A stretch of DNA of 64,000 nt from Armatimonadota bacterium (GCA_020846715.1 JADLDK010000022.1:33989-97988); one strand, 5' to 3'; shown: positions 35,793 to 44,678, counted from the first letter of the stretch. Notes: generated by a model from the sequence alone, not told the origin. A program made the numbers and translations.

Positions 35793-37178
35793 CTACTGTT
35801 TCGACTTGCCCTGATCCAGGGTCAGAACTGTGCCAACAAGCGTCTTGCCGAGATCCGCGCCACCCTTGGCCGCATCCAGCGCTTCCTGAATCTGCGCCGC
35901 TTCCTGTGTGCGCCCCTGCGCCTGAAAAAGCGCCTGCGTCTTTTCCAGCTCTGCCACAGCCGCCTGAGTGCTGATGGCCTGTGTGCGCATCCCCATGACC
36001 GTCTTTTCAATGTTGCGGGAGGCCAGGGCTACCTGAAGCTCCTGATCAACGCTCGGGTTACGGTTTGCGGCGATCAATGCCTCATCAGCCGTGAACTCAA
36101 AGACCGCATCTCCGGTCGCCCGCTCCTGGCGGCCTGTCAGCGCATCGTCATACAAAAGCTCAACTCGCGCTATGCGATACGTGCCGCCCGGGCGGTTTCC
36201 AAGTTCCATCTCTGCTAGCGCGCTCAGCGTTTCTCCCCGCTCCAGGTCCGCAAGTGTCACCTCGGCCCGTCTGTCGCCCCACACCGGCTGCTTTCCGTAC
36301 ACCTGCCGCACCTGAGTCCACCGTGACAGCCAGAACACCAGCCGCAGATTTCTGGCGACAACGGAAAGCAGGCTGTCCATCTCCTTGCGGAATACTTCCG
36401 GCAGCAGTTCCGGGCGCTGGATGTAGTAGTAGTTGCCGCCTGCGCGCCGCGCCATACCCATCAGCAGCTCTTCGTTGTACTCCTGTCCAAACCCGAGCGT
36501 TGTGAGAGTTATCCCGCGAGACTTCTGCTCTGCCACCTGCCCCACAATGGACTGAAAGTCCGTGAGTCCGGCGGTAGGCTCTCCGTCCGTCAGGAGAATG
36601 ACGCGGTTCACGTAGCCGGGTGGCACGCTGGCCACCTGACTGCACGCAGCGACAAAACCTTCGTAGAGGTTGGTCGTGTTGCCGGGTTGAATTCGGCCGA
36701 TGTGCTGCTTGATGAGGTCCTTGTTTACTACCCGCCGCGCAGGCATCAGGACTTCCACATTGTCTTCGAATGTTACTACCGAAAGCACGTCGTTTGGCTG
36801 CAGGAGGTCCACGACGTAGCTCATCGCCTGTTTGGCAAACTCCAGCGGCTGGCCTTCCATTGAGCCGCTGCGGTCCAGCAGCAGGCAGACGTTCAGTGGC
36901 ATTCGCTGGCCTGTTGCGGCCTGTCCTGCGCGTGCCCTGACCAGAACGTGTTCCCGCGAATTGCGCGTTGAGAGGGCATAACGGTTTCCGGCGACGACTT
37001 CAAGTTGGAGTGCCGCGCCAGCCTCCGGCGCCATCTGGGTGCGGTTGATGTCTCCCTGGAATGCCTGCGTCCGATTCGGGTCACCCCCGAAAGCCTGTGT
37101 TCGGTTTGGGTCCGGGTTGAGCGCCTGCGTCCGTTGCGGGTCTTGTCCCGGCACTCCAAATTGTTGTGTTTGATCCAT
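35793..37178 (-). CDS. VWA-domain protein with N-terminal DPNRTQ repeats
   Basis: 461 residues. Residues 13-48 are four ten-residue repeats of the form D-P-N-R-T-Q-A-F-G-G, with Thr at 17, 27, 37 and 47; an extra T-Q sits at residue 4. A short vault-inter-alpha-trypsin-like strand region follows, then a von Willebrand A domain (~95-270) with an intact metal-ion-dependent adhesion site (Asp102-x-Ser104-x-Ser106, then G-N-T-T-N-L and L-T-D-G-E-P). A beta-sandwich and an Ala/Gln-rich helical tail complete it. No signal peptide or membrane helix is seen, so it is probably cytoplasmic. The regular Thr repeats beside a kinase, a phosphatase and FHA readers suggest a multiply phosphorylated scaffold. 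Confidence 0.92.
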   Translation of the reverse strand: MDQTQQFGVPGQDPQRTQALNPDPNRTQAFGGDPNRTQAFQGDINRTQMAPEAGAALQLEVVAGNRYALSTRNSREHVLVRARAGQAATGQRMPLNVCLLLDRSGSMEGQPLEFAKQAMSYVVDLLQPNDVLSVVTFEDNVEVLMPARRVVNKDLIKQHIGRIQPGNTTNLYEGFVAACSQVASVPPGYVNRVILLTDGEPTAGLTDFQSIVGQVAEQKSRGITLTTLGFGQEYNEELLMGMARRAGGNYYYIQRPELLPEVFRKEMDSLLSVVARNLRLVFWLSRWTQVRQVYGKQPVWGDRRAEVTLADLERGETLSALAEMELGNRPGGTYRIARVELLYDDALTGRQERATGDAVFEFTADEALIAANRNPSVDQELQVALASRNIEKTVMGMRTQAISTQAAVAELEKTQALFQAQGRTQEAAQIQEALDAAKGGADLGKTLVGTVLTLDQGKSKQ

Positions 37179-37212
37179 ATTGTCCCTGCTTGACGCCTTC
37201 CCGGCGTCGTCT

Positions 37213-38664
37213 TCAGATTACCCGAATCTGAGTCTGTCCCAGAGTGATGATGTCTCCGCGGTTGACTATCTGCTGCATGATGCGCACGCCGTTGACCAGC
37301 GTTCCGTTGGAACTGTTTAGATCCTGGACCGATATCTGTCCGCTCTGGCAGGCGACGCGCGCGTGTGAACGCGACATAAAGTTGTCAGATGGGACGGAGA
37401 TTTCGGCCTCCGGGGCCCGGCCGAACGTCAGGCTCTGGCCGTCGCGCAGATCCAGCGATTGACCAGCAGATGGCCCTGCAATAATCTCCAGTGTCGCCTG
37501 TGTGAAAGGCGCTGATGCGGCGGAAGGAGCTGGCGCGCCAAGCGGGGCCTGCTGTGTTACGGGTACAGTCACCCCCTGCGGCTGGGGTTGAGCTGCGCCC
37601 ACCGTACACGCGCAGTTGCCTGCCGCATCTTTGAGTTGGCCGCAATACGGGCAGGTTCCCGCAGGCACGTTCATGGCTGGGCTTGAGAAAGCCGGAGTGT
37701 TTGCCGCTGTGGCCGTTGCCGCGACCGGCCGTCCCCCGCGTGTATAGAACTGAAGCTGGCGGGAGCTGATCTGGATCAGGTCACCATGCTTCAGAGGGGC
37801 CTGAGACATTGCCCGTCCGTTGACACTGAACGCAGCGCCTGGAGCGGCGGCGCTGGCTGTGTACAGCGCTCCTTTCTGCTCAATGATAAGATGGCGGCGC
37901 TGAATCTGATTGTCTCCAAAGAGTGGAATATCTGCTAACTCATCTCTGCCGATGACTGTCACAGGTTTGGCAATCTGGAACTCGCGCCCCTCACCACGTC
38001 CGACCAATACCTTGATCCACGCCCGCTTGAACAGCTCCTGCGCAAGCGACTGGAAAAATGCAATGGACACAGCCAGACACGAAAAAGAAATCAGCGTCTG
38101 GATCGGGTAGCTCATGAAGACACCCAGTTCACCGAGTATCTGAAAAAGAAAGCCGCCCAGCAAACCGCCGATCGCCCCGCCTGTCGCTGCCAGGTTGAGA
38201 CGCCGGGTGGAGCCGGTCAGAGCTCCCAGCGCAATCCCGAGAGCCACACCCGTTCCGACGCCCCACAAACCCCAGCCAAGTGTGCGCGCCAACAACAGGG
38301 AGAAAAACGCTATGACGCCAATTTCAGTGCTTCTGCCCGCGCTGCCTATCGCCCCAAAGACAATTTGGCCAATGAAGATGCCGAGAAATCCGCCCACCGC
38401 GCCGGCTATCGTAAACGCGACGCACGCCCGCACAAGCTGCTTTTGAGAGCCTGTGTTTATGCCCTCAACAAAACCCAGCGCCAGTCCGATGAGCGCTCCG
38501 AAGACGGTGGCAAAGATTTGCTCGTAGCCGCTGTTGCGCAAGCCGACAGAGTTGGCTTCGCGGCTCGGAAACAGAGCCCACAAGAGCATAAAAACGGCCC
38601 AACTGGCCACACCAGCGACCAGGCCGGCGATAAGGCTGCGGCTTACTTTGGAGACAGATACCAA
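37213..38664 (-). CDS. Polytopic membrane protein with two FHA domains
   Basis: 483 residues from TTG 38664, two bases after the upstream stop and with AGGCGTAGG ahead. About six hydrophobic, Gly-rich helices (residues ~10-215) precede a cytoplasmic part. FHA-like domain 1 (~225-315) has V-I-G-R-D-E and Q-R-R-H-L. A C-P-Y-C-G...C-A-C zinc-knuckle segment (~340-355) follows. FHA domain 2 (~395-483) is canonical, with F-G-R, S-R-S-H-A-R-V and S-S-N-G-T-L-V-N-G. It would bring phosphorylated partners to the membrane. The helices do not match a transporter family I recognise. Confidence 0.88.
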   Translation of the reverse strand: MVSVSKVSRSLIAGLVAGVASWAVFMLLWALFPSREANSVGLRNSGYEQIFATVFGALIGLALGFVEGINTGSQKQLVRACVAFTIAGAVGGFLGIFIGQIVFGAIGSAGRSTEIGVIAFFSLLLARTLGWGLWGVGTGVALGIALGALTGSTRRLNLAATGGAIGGLLGGFLFQILGELGVFMSYPIQTLISFSCLAVSIAFFQSLAQELFKRAWIKVLVGRGEGREFQIAKPVTVIGRDELADIPLFGDNQIQRRHLIIEQKGALYTASAAAPGAAFSVNGRAMSQAPLKHGDLIQISSRQLQFYTRGGRPVAATATAANTPAFSSPAMNVPAGTCPYCGQLKDAAGNCACTVGAAQPQPQGVTVPVTQQAPLGAPAPSAASAPFTQATLEIIAGPSAGQSLDLRDGQSLTFGRAPEAEISVPSDNFMSRSHARVACQSGQISVQDLNSSNGTLVNGVRIMQQIVNRGDIITLGQTQIRVI

Positions 38665-38666
38665 AC

Positions 38667-40019
38667 CTACGCCTCGTACCGGAAGCGCGTTGACCCTATC
38701 TGCACTTCATCTCCCGGACTGAGTTGCCGCTCATCAACTTTCTGGCCGTTCACAATTGTGCCGTTAGAGCTGCCTTCGTCTTGAACGCGCACAACACCGC
38801 CTTCGTTTGTGAAGCGCGCGTGCCTGCGCGAAGCCGTCGCGTCTGCAGGCAGGGGGATATCGCACGTCGGGTCCCGACCGATTACTGTGGATGCGGCCGA
38901 TACCGGGAATATCGAGCCAGAGTACGAACCCGCGACGGCGACAAGTCTTGGTCCGGTCACGCCGGGAGTTGACGGCGCGGGGGACGCTGAAGGCAGCGCG
39001 CCCGGCGCAGGCCCGACCAGATTCGGGTCAAGAGGCTCGGCTGCGGGCGTCTGTGGTTGTGCGGTCACTCCAGCAGGCTCCTCGTCTCCAATCGGCACTC
39101 CAGCCTTTTCAAGAGCGCTCTGAAGTGTGATATTGCGCGCTTTCAGTGTGGCGTACGCCATGTACACGACGGCGATAAGCAGCAGAATTGAAACCAGCGC
39201 TGTGAAAATCGAGCCGCTCGCGCTTCGGGCTGGTTTTGCGGGTTTTTCGGGAGTTGAGGACGGAGTCTTCTTTACCGGCTCAAGAGTGGGCACGTCTCCC
39301 GGCAAAACAACTTCGGCGGAGTCAACGCTGCCTTTGATATGCTCACCTACCTTGATCTCCTGGGTGATAGAGACGTCGTTGACGCCAACCGTGAGCGAGG
39401 CATCACCTTTGGCCACATCAAAAAATGCCGCATCGCCTCCGTCTGTGGCGTCAATAACCCGCCGTGTGACAGTCCCTTCAGAGTCCTTCAGTACTATAGA
39501 GGCCGTCTTGACCGGATTTCCGTTCTTGGCTGAGACGGAAACTGCCAGCCGCCGGATGTGGTCAAAGTCCGCATCCACCAGCTTGAACTCGGTATCTTTG
39601 ACTGCAGCGCTCGCTTCAACAACCGCTTCCATCCCTGTCTTCGTGTTGTAGATGTAGAGCAGTGGGGAAGGCTCTGCGGCTTCAACGGTGAAACTGATCT
39701 TGTCAGACTTCAGGAGATGCGACGGGTCTGCCCTGTGCCCTGATGCTGTTGTCGCCCACCAGATGTACTCACCAGAGGATGGCAACAGAATAGTCCCCTG
39801 CAACTTCTTTGAAGACGCCTTTTCGGAAGATGCCGCTTCTGTGGCTTGTTTTGCAGGCTGGGACGCCACGGGTTTTGAATCCGCTGAGGTCGCGGTAGTG
39901 GCAGTGGCTTTATCTGCCGGTTTGGGCGTGGGTGTTTGTGAGGTTTTGGCAGTCTGGGCCCAGGCTCCGGACGAGCCAATTGCGACCACAACTGCGACGA
40001 ACGCTATGAATCGGCTCAA
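38667..40019 (-). CDS. Exported membrane-anchored protein with C-terminal FHA domain
   Basis: 450 residues from TTG 40019, with GAAGGAG ten bases upstream. An N-terminal signal or anchor ends A-W-A-Q. A Thr/Lys/Pro/Ala linker (~25-75) follows, then a beta-rich domain (~80-260) with no family match, a membrane helix (~272-295), a Pro-rich linker and an FHA domain (~355-450) with V-I-G-R-D, S-R-R-H-A-R and S-S-N-G-T-I-V-N-G. The topology puts the beta domain outside and the FHA domain inside, a design suited to signal transmission across the membrane. It is the first gene of the FHA-kinase run. Confidence 0.86.
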   Translation of the reverse strand: MSRFIAFVAVVVAIGSSGAWAQTAKTSQTPTPKPADKATATTATSADSKPVASQPAKQATEAASSEKASSKKLQGTILLPSSGEYIWWATTASGHRADPSHLLKSDKISFTVEAAEPSPLLYIYNTKTGMEAVVEASAAVKDTEFKLVDADFDHIRRLAVSVSAKNGNPVKTASIVLKDSEGTVTRRVIDATDGGDAAFFDVAKGDASLTVGVNDVSITQEIKVGEHIKGSVDSAEVVLPGDVPTLEPVKKTPSSTPEKPAKPARSASGSIFTALVSILLLIAVVYMAYATLKARNITLQSALEKAGVPIGDEEPAGVTAQPQTPAAEPLDPNLVGPAPGALPSASPAPSTPGVTGPRLVAVAGSYSGSIFPVSAASTVIGRDPTCDIPLPADATASRRHARFTNEGGVVRVQDEGSSNGTIVNGQKVDERQLSPGDEVQIGSTRFRYEA

Positions 40020-40045
40020 TGCTTGTGCGACTCCTTCGCAGACTA

Positions 40046-40074
40046 CTCCGGCGCTGACTACTCCAGCGCCGGAG
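40046..40074 (-). other. Perfect 10-bp hairpin upstream of the FHA operon
   Basis: CTCCGGCGCT and AGCGCCGGAG flank a 9-nt loop, 27 bp ahead of the first FHA gene start on the minus strand. No T-run follows on either strand. It may be a leader structure that affects translation or stability of the operon mRNA. Confidence 0.5.
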
Positions 40075-40176
40075 CGATACTACCAACGACATTGTCGGTC
40101 TGAGTGTTACTTTCTTGGACGCAGGTAGCTGCTTGACCTTCCAGCCTCTGTGTGTGGCAGACTCAAAGATACAGCG

Positions 40177-41796
40177 CTACTGGGGCCCCTCAAGGAAACG
40201 ATACACGTCCGAAATGGCCGCAATGCAGTCTGTAGCGAGAATAGCGGCGGGCGCTTTGTAACCTGCAGCGATGTCAGCAGCTTTGCCATGTATCCACACG
40301 CCAGCGCATGCTGCGTCCACCGGCGGCAGCCCTTGAGCCAGCAACGCTACGATAATCCCTGTCAGCATGTCTCCCGAGCCACCTTTAGCCAGCCCCACAT
40401 TTCCTGTAACACAGAACCAGCAGCGCCCGTGTGGCTCAGCGACAATTGTATGCGCACCCTTTAATACGCAGACCGCGCCAAATTCGTCGGCAGCCTCCGC
40501 AGCCACCTCCAGCCTGTTAGACTGAACCGCAGAAACGTCTGTTCCAAGCAGCCTGGCCATCTCGCCCGGATGGGGTGTCAAGACCGCACACTGCCCGTAG
40601 CGCCTCAGTGTCTCTTCAGTCTTCCCGGCGAGTGCGTTTAAGCCATCGGCGTCAATGACGACAGGAAAATCCAGTCCTGCTACAAACTCACGCACAAACT
40701 CCACTGTGCCGGGGTCTCGACCAATGCCACAGCCAATAGCCACTGCATCCCACGTTTGGGATGCCTGCAGAGCCGCGTCAACATCCTCCACGCCAAAAAC
40801 AGAGGCATCCTTTCCAAGAGGAACAGTCATCGCCTCTGTCAGCTTCCCAGCCAGAATCGGGTGTTGACGGGAAGGGGTTGCGACACTCGTCAGGCCAGCC
40901 CCGGTGGCCAGGCAGCTTCTTGCGGCCATCTCCGCTGCTCCCATAAGACCAATCGATCCAGCGAAGATTCCTGCGTGTCCAAAAGTGCCCTTGTGGTCAT
41001 TGGGGCGGCGCTGTGGAATCATTCGCGCCACGTCTCCGGGCGTCAGCAGGAATTTGGCGTGTGGAGCGGCGGCGTTCATCAATGCGCTGGGAATACCGAT
41101 ATCCGCCACCACCGTGCGGCCGCACAACGCCGCTCCCGGGAAAAGCAGGTGCGCAGGCTTTGGCGCTGCGAACGTAACGGTGACGTCCGCCTGCACCGCT
41201 TCTCCGAGCGTCTGACCCGTGTCAGTGTGCACGCCGGAGGGGATATCGATGCAGATTACCGGGACGCCGGAGCCGTTCATGGCCTGAACTATCTCCGTCG
41301 CAGTCTCGCTCAGTTCCCCACGCAGACCCGTCCCAAAAAGCGCATCTACGACGACATCAGCATCGCGCAGAGCGCTGTACTGGCGCTGGCCGGAGATGGT
41401 GTGGATGGCTACTCCCAGACTCTTGAGCGCATTGTAGTTCGCCAGAGCCTCGCCGGTGAGCTTATCTTCCGATCCGGACAGCAGCACCGTGCACTTCAAC
41501 CCCCAGCTCACGAGATAGCGCGCCGCAACAAAACCGTCGCCGCCATTGTTCCCCGTACCGCAGACGACAGCCACACGGCCGTGCGCTTCAGAGCTGATCT
41601 GCAGTGTTCCGGCGTCGTGCAAGGCGCTGAGGGTGGGGGAGGCAACCGCTTCGCTGGCCCCGGCGTGCAGCAGTTCCCAGACAGATCGCGCAACGGAGCG
41701 CCCGGCGTTTTCCATTAGCACAAGGCTTGCGACCCCGAACTCCTCTGCGCTCCGGCGGTCCATCTGGCGCATTTCATCAGCACTCAGCACGCGCAT
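40177..41796 (-). CDS. nnr: Bifunctional NAD(P)H-hydrate epimerase/dehydratase
   Basis: 539 residues. The N-terminal half (~1-220) is the YjeF_N epimerase with V-C-G-T-G-N-N-G-G-D-G-F-V-A-A-R and I-C-I-D-I-P-S-G. The C-terminal half (~240-535) is the ADP-dependent dehydratase with L-T-P-H-P-G-E-M-A-R-L and the nucleotide-binding G-S-G-D-M-L-T-G-I-I. The enzyme repairs hydrated NADH and NADPH: the epimerase interconverts R and S forms and the dehydratase uses ADP on the S form. It starts 15 bp after acpS, a widespread pairing. Confidence 0.96.
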   Translation of the reverse strand: MRVLSADEMRQMDRRSAEEFGVASLVLMENAGRSVARSVWELLHAGASEAVASPTLSALHDAGTLQISSEAHGRVAVVCGTGNNGGDGFVAARYLVSWGLKCTVLLSGSEDKLTGEALANYNALKSLGVAIHTISGQRQYSALRDADVVVDALFGTGLRGELSETATEIVQAMNGSGVPVICIDIPSGVHTDTGQTLGEAVQADVTVTFAAPKPAHLLFPGAALCGRTVVADIGIPSALMNAAAPHAKFLLTPGDVARMIPQRRPNDHKGTFGHAGIFAGSIGLMGAAEMAARSCLATGAGLTSVATPSRQHPILAGKLTEAMTVPLGKDASVFGVEDVDAALQASQTWDAVAIGCGIGRDPGTVEFVREFVAGLDFPVVIDADGLNALAGKTEETLRRYGQCAVLTPHPGEMARLLGTDVSAVQSNRLEVAAEAADEFGAVCVLKGAHTIVAEPHGRCWFCVTGNVGLAKGGSGDMLTGIIVALLAQGLPPVDAACAGVWIHGKAADIAAGYKAPAAILATDCIAAISDVYRFLEGPQ

Positions 41797-41811
41797 TGGA
41801 TATCTACTCTT

Positions 41812-42174
41812 TCAGCGCTTCTCCAGAACGGCCACTGCGGTGGCATATCCCCGGCAGTGTGAGATAGAAATGGCTACCACTCCTCCATCCGCAGCTTCCC
41901 TCGCCCGGCCGCGCAGACTCAGTACAGGTTTGCCATCTGCGTTTGTCAGTATCTCGATGTCGTGCCATGGAATTGGCGGACCCAGACACTTGGCCACAGC
42001 TTCCTTGGCAGCAAAGCGGCCTGCATAGAAAGAACTCGGGTCGTTCCGATCTTCCGCAAGGCGCACTTCTTCCCGTGTAAAGAGCCTGTCACGGTAGCGG
42101 GCCCCGCGCTCCAGAAACTCCTTCACGCGCGCAATTTCAATGATATCGTTGCCCACCGATTGAATACTGCCCAA
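41812..42174 (-). CDS. acpS: Holo-[acyl-carrier-protein] synthase
   Basis: 120 residues. TTG 42174 is preferred because it gives the usual spacing before V-G-N-D-I-I-E-I-A-R-V (the metal-binding Asp); the next GTG would cut into that strand. F-A-A-K-E-A-V-A-K supplies the catalytic Glu/Lys helix, and I-S-I-S-H-C is the final conserved block. It transfers 4'-phosphopantetheine from CoA to a serine of ACP for fatty acid synthesis. Confidence 0.96.
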   Translation of the reverse strand: MGSIQSVGNDIIEIARVKEFLERGARYRDRLFTREEVRLAEDRNDPSSFYAGRFAAKEAVAKCLGPPIPWHDIEILTNADGKPVLSLRGRAREAADGGVVAISISHCRGYATAVAVLEKR

Positions 42175-42176
42175 AT

Positions 42177-42569
42177 CTAATCTCTCATCAATCCTACCCA
42201 GCGAAAAACACTCTTGAGCTTCTCGTAAACAACACCCAGGCTCTCTTCTTCCGGACTCTGCCGCACGTTCCCAAATCTCGCCGGCGCCTCGAAGAACTCT
42301 ACCGCAAAGCGGCGCTTTCCGATGCCAATGATATCTCCACTGCGAAGCTCCCGCGGCGTGCTCAGAGCTTTTCTGTTGATGAAAACAGACGTATCACTCG
42401 AGACTGCAAACACACCGGCGTCGCTGCTATAGATCATGCATGCTGCCTTTCCTTCGCCTGTGCCGGTATCTGGGCCGTCTTCTCTCAGCAGGATTCGGTT
42501 GACTTCAACTCCACGGAAACCCCAGCTGTGACCAGGCGTGCCGTCATGCTTGATGATTCGAACGCGCAT
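42177..42569 (-). CDS. Small FHA-like domain protein
   Basis: 130 residues from ATG 42569, which starts the first beta strand (M-R-V-R-I-I-K-H-D-G); ATG 42602 would add 11 residues, and neither start has a clear ribosome site. The segment S-S-D-T-S-V-F-I-N-R-K-A-L...E-L-R-S-G-D-I-I-G-I-G-K-R-R-F-A-V-E-F matches the second half of FHA domains. The N-terminal G-R and S-x-x-H signatures are not recognisable, so phospho-binding is uncertain. It is the first gene after a strong promoter and shares the transcript with acpS and nnr. Confidence 0.7.
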   Translation of the reverse strand: MRVRIIKHDGTPGHSWGFRGVEVNRILLREDGPDTGTGEGKAACMIYSSDAGVFAVSSDTSVFINRKALSTPRELRSGDIIGIGKRRFAVEFFEAPARFGNVRQSPEEESLGVVYEKLKSVFRWVGLMRD

Positions 42570-42631
42570 ACATCGAGTTGTATAAGGAAAGGGACGCGTC
42601 ATGCGTTGGAAAAACTTGTCTGCTTGCGCGG

Positions 42632-42660
42632 ATTATACACACGACTTGGGTATAACTCAA
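42632..42660 (-). promoter_or_regulatory. Sigma70-type promoter of the FHA-acpS-nnr operon
   Basis: On the minus strand: TTGAGT (42660-42655), a 17-nt spacer and a perfect TATAAT (42637-42632). The start site would fall near 42625, just ahead of the first gene. Confidence 0.7.
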
Positions 42661-42774
42661 GAGCGGACCGCCACGCGGGATGTCTAAGTCCACGGGCGCG
42701 CCTTCATGCGTTTCCACATAGTCGGCCGCAGGCTTCAACATCCCACAGGCACGAAAGAACCTCAGCGCCTGCGT

Positions 42775-42940
42775 TTATCCACAGGCTGTGGAAAACTCTG
42801 TGGAATAGAACGTTTGAGGGTGCTCAAGAAAACCTTGACAGGTGCTGTGTGTCGCGCTTCCGGCAAAATTTGACACCTGCTAATCGTCAGCCTACCGCAA
42901 GGAAGTATAAATTATAAGTCAAAACTTGTACTTTATTTGG
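42775..42940. other. DnaA-box cluster with AT-rich tract (candidate origin or DnaA-binding region)
   Basis: TTATCCACA (42775-42783, a perfect DnaA box) is followed by TGTGGAAAA (42787-42795) and TGTGGAATA (42799-42807), reverse complements of TTTTCCACA and TATTCCACA. All three start exactly 12 bp apart. A GTTTCCACA lies at 42710. An AT-rich stretch (42899-42940, AAGTATAAATTATAAG...) follows ~90 bp away. This fills most of the 330-bp gap 42603-42932. No dnaA or dnaN is nearby and gene orientation does not switch here, so it may instead be a DnaA titration or regulatory site. Confidence 0.45.
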
Positions 42941-44678
42941 CTTTACTTGTTTGGTTGGCTGGAGTCAGGCTGAGTACTGCAATCTGCCCCTCTTTCAACA
43001 CCTTGTCCTGAAGACTCTTGCTCACCTGAGCGCCGGTCATCGTCTCTGCAAAGACATTGCCCAGACCGGATACCCAGATCCTCAGCTCAAAGCTCTTTGG
43101 CAAGGCCTCGTCAGGCAGATGCGAAAATGCCGGCTTCATCGAGGATGGTTTGCCGGTCTGATTGCGCATTGTCGCAAAGAATGCTCCGTCATCTGAGGCG
43201 TACTCGAGCTGTCCGGTTTGCGGGGACCCGCGCACAAACTGGGCACGCGACAGTATCTCGGACAGTTGAGGATTAAGGGCTTTGTCCGCATCTTTCCATC
43301 GCCACACGGGCACTCCGCATCCGTAGAAAATAGCCTGCGCCAGTGCTTCTTCGGACCACTGCCTGTCTGGCCACAGTCCGAAGACAAGTGGTGTGGAGGC
43401 GGCCTGTAGTTTCGCCTGCAGCAGCTGAGCGGAGTCTGTGGGAGCGACGATGACATCGGCCATCTGGTAGGCTGGCGACGCGGGGTGCGGGTTGATGCAC
43501 ACCAGAGCGCAGCTCGGCACAGCGCTTTGCACGGCGTTTATGAAGGCGGCATCAGCAATGTGAACGGGAGAGAAGGGTAGAGCTCCGGCTTTCAGGCCGA
43601 TCTGCGCTCCGTTTCCCTGTCCACGCAAATTGAGCACGACAGCCTGTGGCGGGTTTTTCGGCAGCGTACTAAGCAACTCCCTGCCGCGCTCTGACTCCGG
43701 CGTCAGAAGCCCTCTTGCTGGCGTCTGCTCGTTGAAGCGAACATATCCGGGCTTGTCTGGCGCAGGTTGGACGGCGTCCGTATTCGGCTCATCTGTTGGC
43801 AACAACTCAATAACGGACAGACGCGTGCGCACTGCCTGCGCAAGGTGAGTTGGCGCCGGCCGGTTTCTTTCCAGGTGCGCATACCAGTTTGAGTAGACGT
43901 CCTGCCACGTGGTAGAGCGCGTGCGTCCGATAAAGAACTCATAAGGCGTCTTTGCGGTCTTTCCAGGCGCCAAAATGCCGTCATCTGTAGAGCCAACTTC
44001 CGGCCCCATATAGAAATGGTGGAACAGCTCAAAGCGCCCGCTCCTGTGCAACCGGAATGTTGAGGGTACATCGAAATGGCAGCCTGTGACAATGGCGCCG
44101 TCTTCACTCGTTACCGCCGCGACAGGCGCAAACATCTCGTAGTCGCACGTCGTCAGGTTGTAGTCTTCAGTGCTCCAGAACGCACTGAGCCCTTCACCGG
44201 GCTGTGGTCTTTCAAACGGTGGCCGCTCTGTGGCCGATTGCGTGAAGCTTATCAGCTTTGGGAAGTCGAGCGTCCGCTCAATCTGAAACGGGAACAGAAC
44301 GTACGGGTCCTTCGCTCCGGGGGAGGTGTTTCGGGCTGAGGCCCTGATCACCACGCGTTCCGGGTTAGAGCGCACGCTGTAGCTGACCGCAATCTCGAAG
44401 CCTTCTGAGGCGCGCCATGTCTGGTGAATTGCGCGGCGGTCTCCGGCGTGGCTGGTTCGCACCAGGGGCACATCGTCCAGCGTTCGCTCATCAATCTCCG
44501 GTCGCGTGAAGCGCCCCAGCACCCGCCCGCTGGCACTGTCTTGGAGTGCGATGGCGTTCTGTACGGAAATCAGTTGAAGCTGGGCATACGCGCAGTCAGC
44601 GCACTGCATAAGCGACAGAACAATGCAGATAAATGCGGCGGGGCGAGTGCAGGCGTAGCGCAAAATCGGTGGTGTCAA
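42933..44678 (-). CDS. Exported protein of unknown function
   Basis: 581 residues from TTG 44678. A signal peptide with a Cys-rich end (M-Q-C-A-D-C-A-Y-A-Q) precedes a beta-sandwich-like N-terminal half (~35-280) containing W-S-T-E-D-Y-N-L and Y-S-N-W-Y-A-H-L. The second half alternates strands and helices (V-V-L-N-L-R-G-Q, C-A-L-V-C-I-N-P-H-P, V-F-G-L-W-P-D) like a barrel or Rossmann-type domain. The overall shape recalls alpha-galactosidase-like proteins with an N-terminal sandwich, but no catalytic motif is evident and I do not assign a family. Confidence 0.7.
   Translation of the reverse strand: MTPPILRYACTRPAAFICIVLSLMQCADCAYAQLQLISVQNAIALQDSASGRVLGRFTRPEIDERTLDDVPLVRTSHAGDRRAIHQTWRASEGFEIAVSYSVRSNPERVVIRASARNTSPGAKDPYVLFPFQIERTLDFPKLISFTQSATERPPFERPQPGEGLSAFWSTEDYNLTTCDYEMFAPVAAVTSEDGAIVTGCHFDVPSTFRLHRSGRFELFHHFYMGPEVGSTDDGILAPGKTAKTPYEFFIGRTRSTTWQDVYSNWYAHLERNRPAPTHLAQAVRTRLSVIELLPTDEPNTDAVQPAPDKPGYVRFNEQTPARGLLTPESERGRELLSTLPKNPPQAVVLNLRGQGNGAQIGLKAGALPFSPVHIADAAFINAVQSAVPSCALVCINPHPASPAYQMADVIVAPTDSAQLLQAKLQAASTPLVFGLWPDRQWSEEALAQAIFYGCGVPVWRWKDADKALNPQLSEILSRAQFVRGSPQTGQLEYASDDGAFFATMRNQTGKPSSMKPAFSHLPDEALPKSFELRIWVSGLGNVFAETMTGAQVSKSLQDKVLKEGQIAVLSLTPANQTSKAK

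Noticed and set aside
42633..42641. TTATACACA as a fourth DnaA box
   Set aside because: It overlaps the perfect TATAAT of the minus-strand promoter, which explains it better; I did not count it in the cluster.
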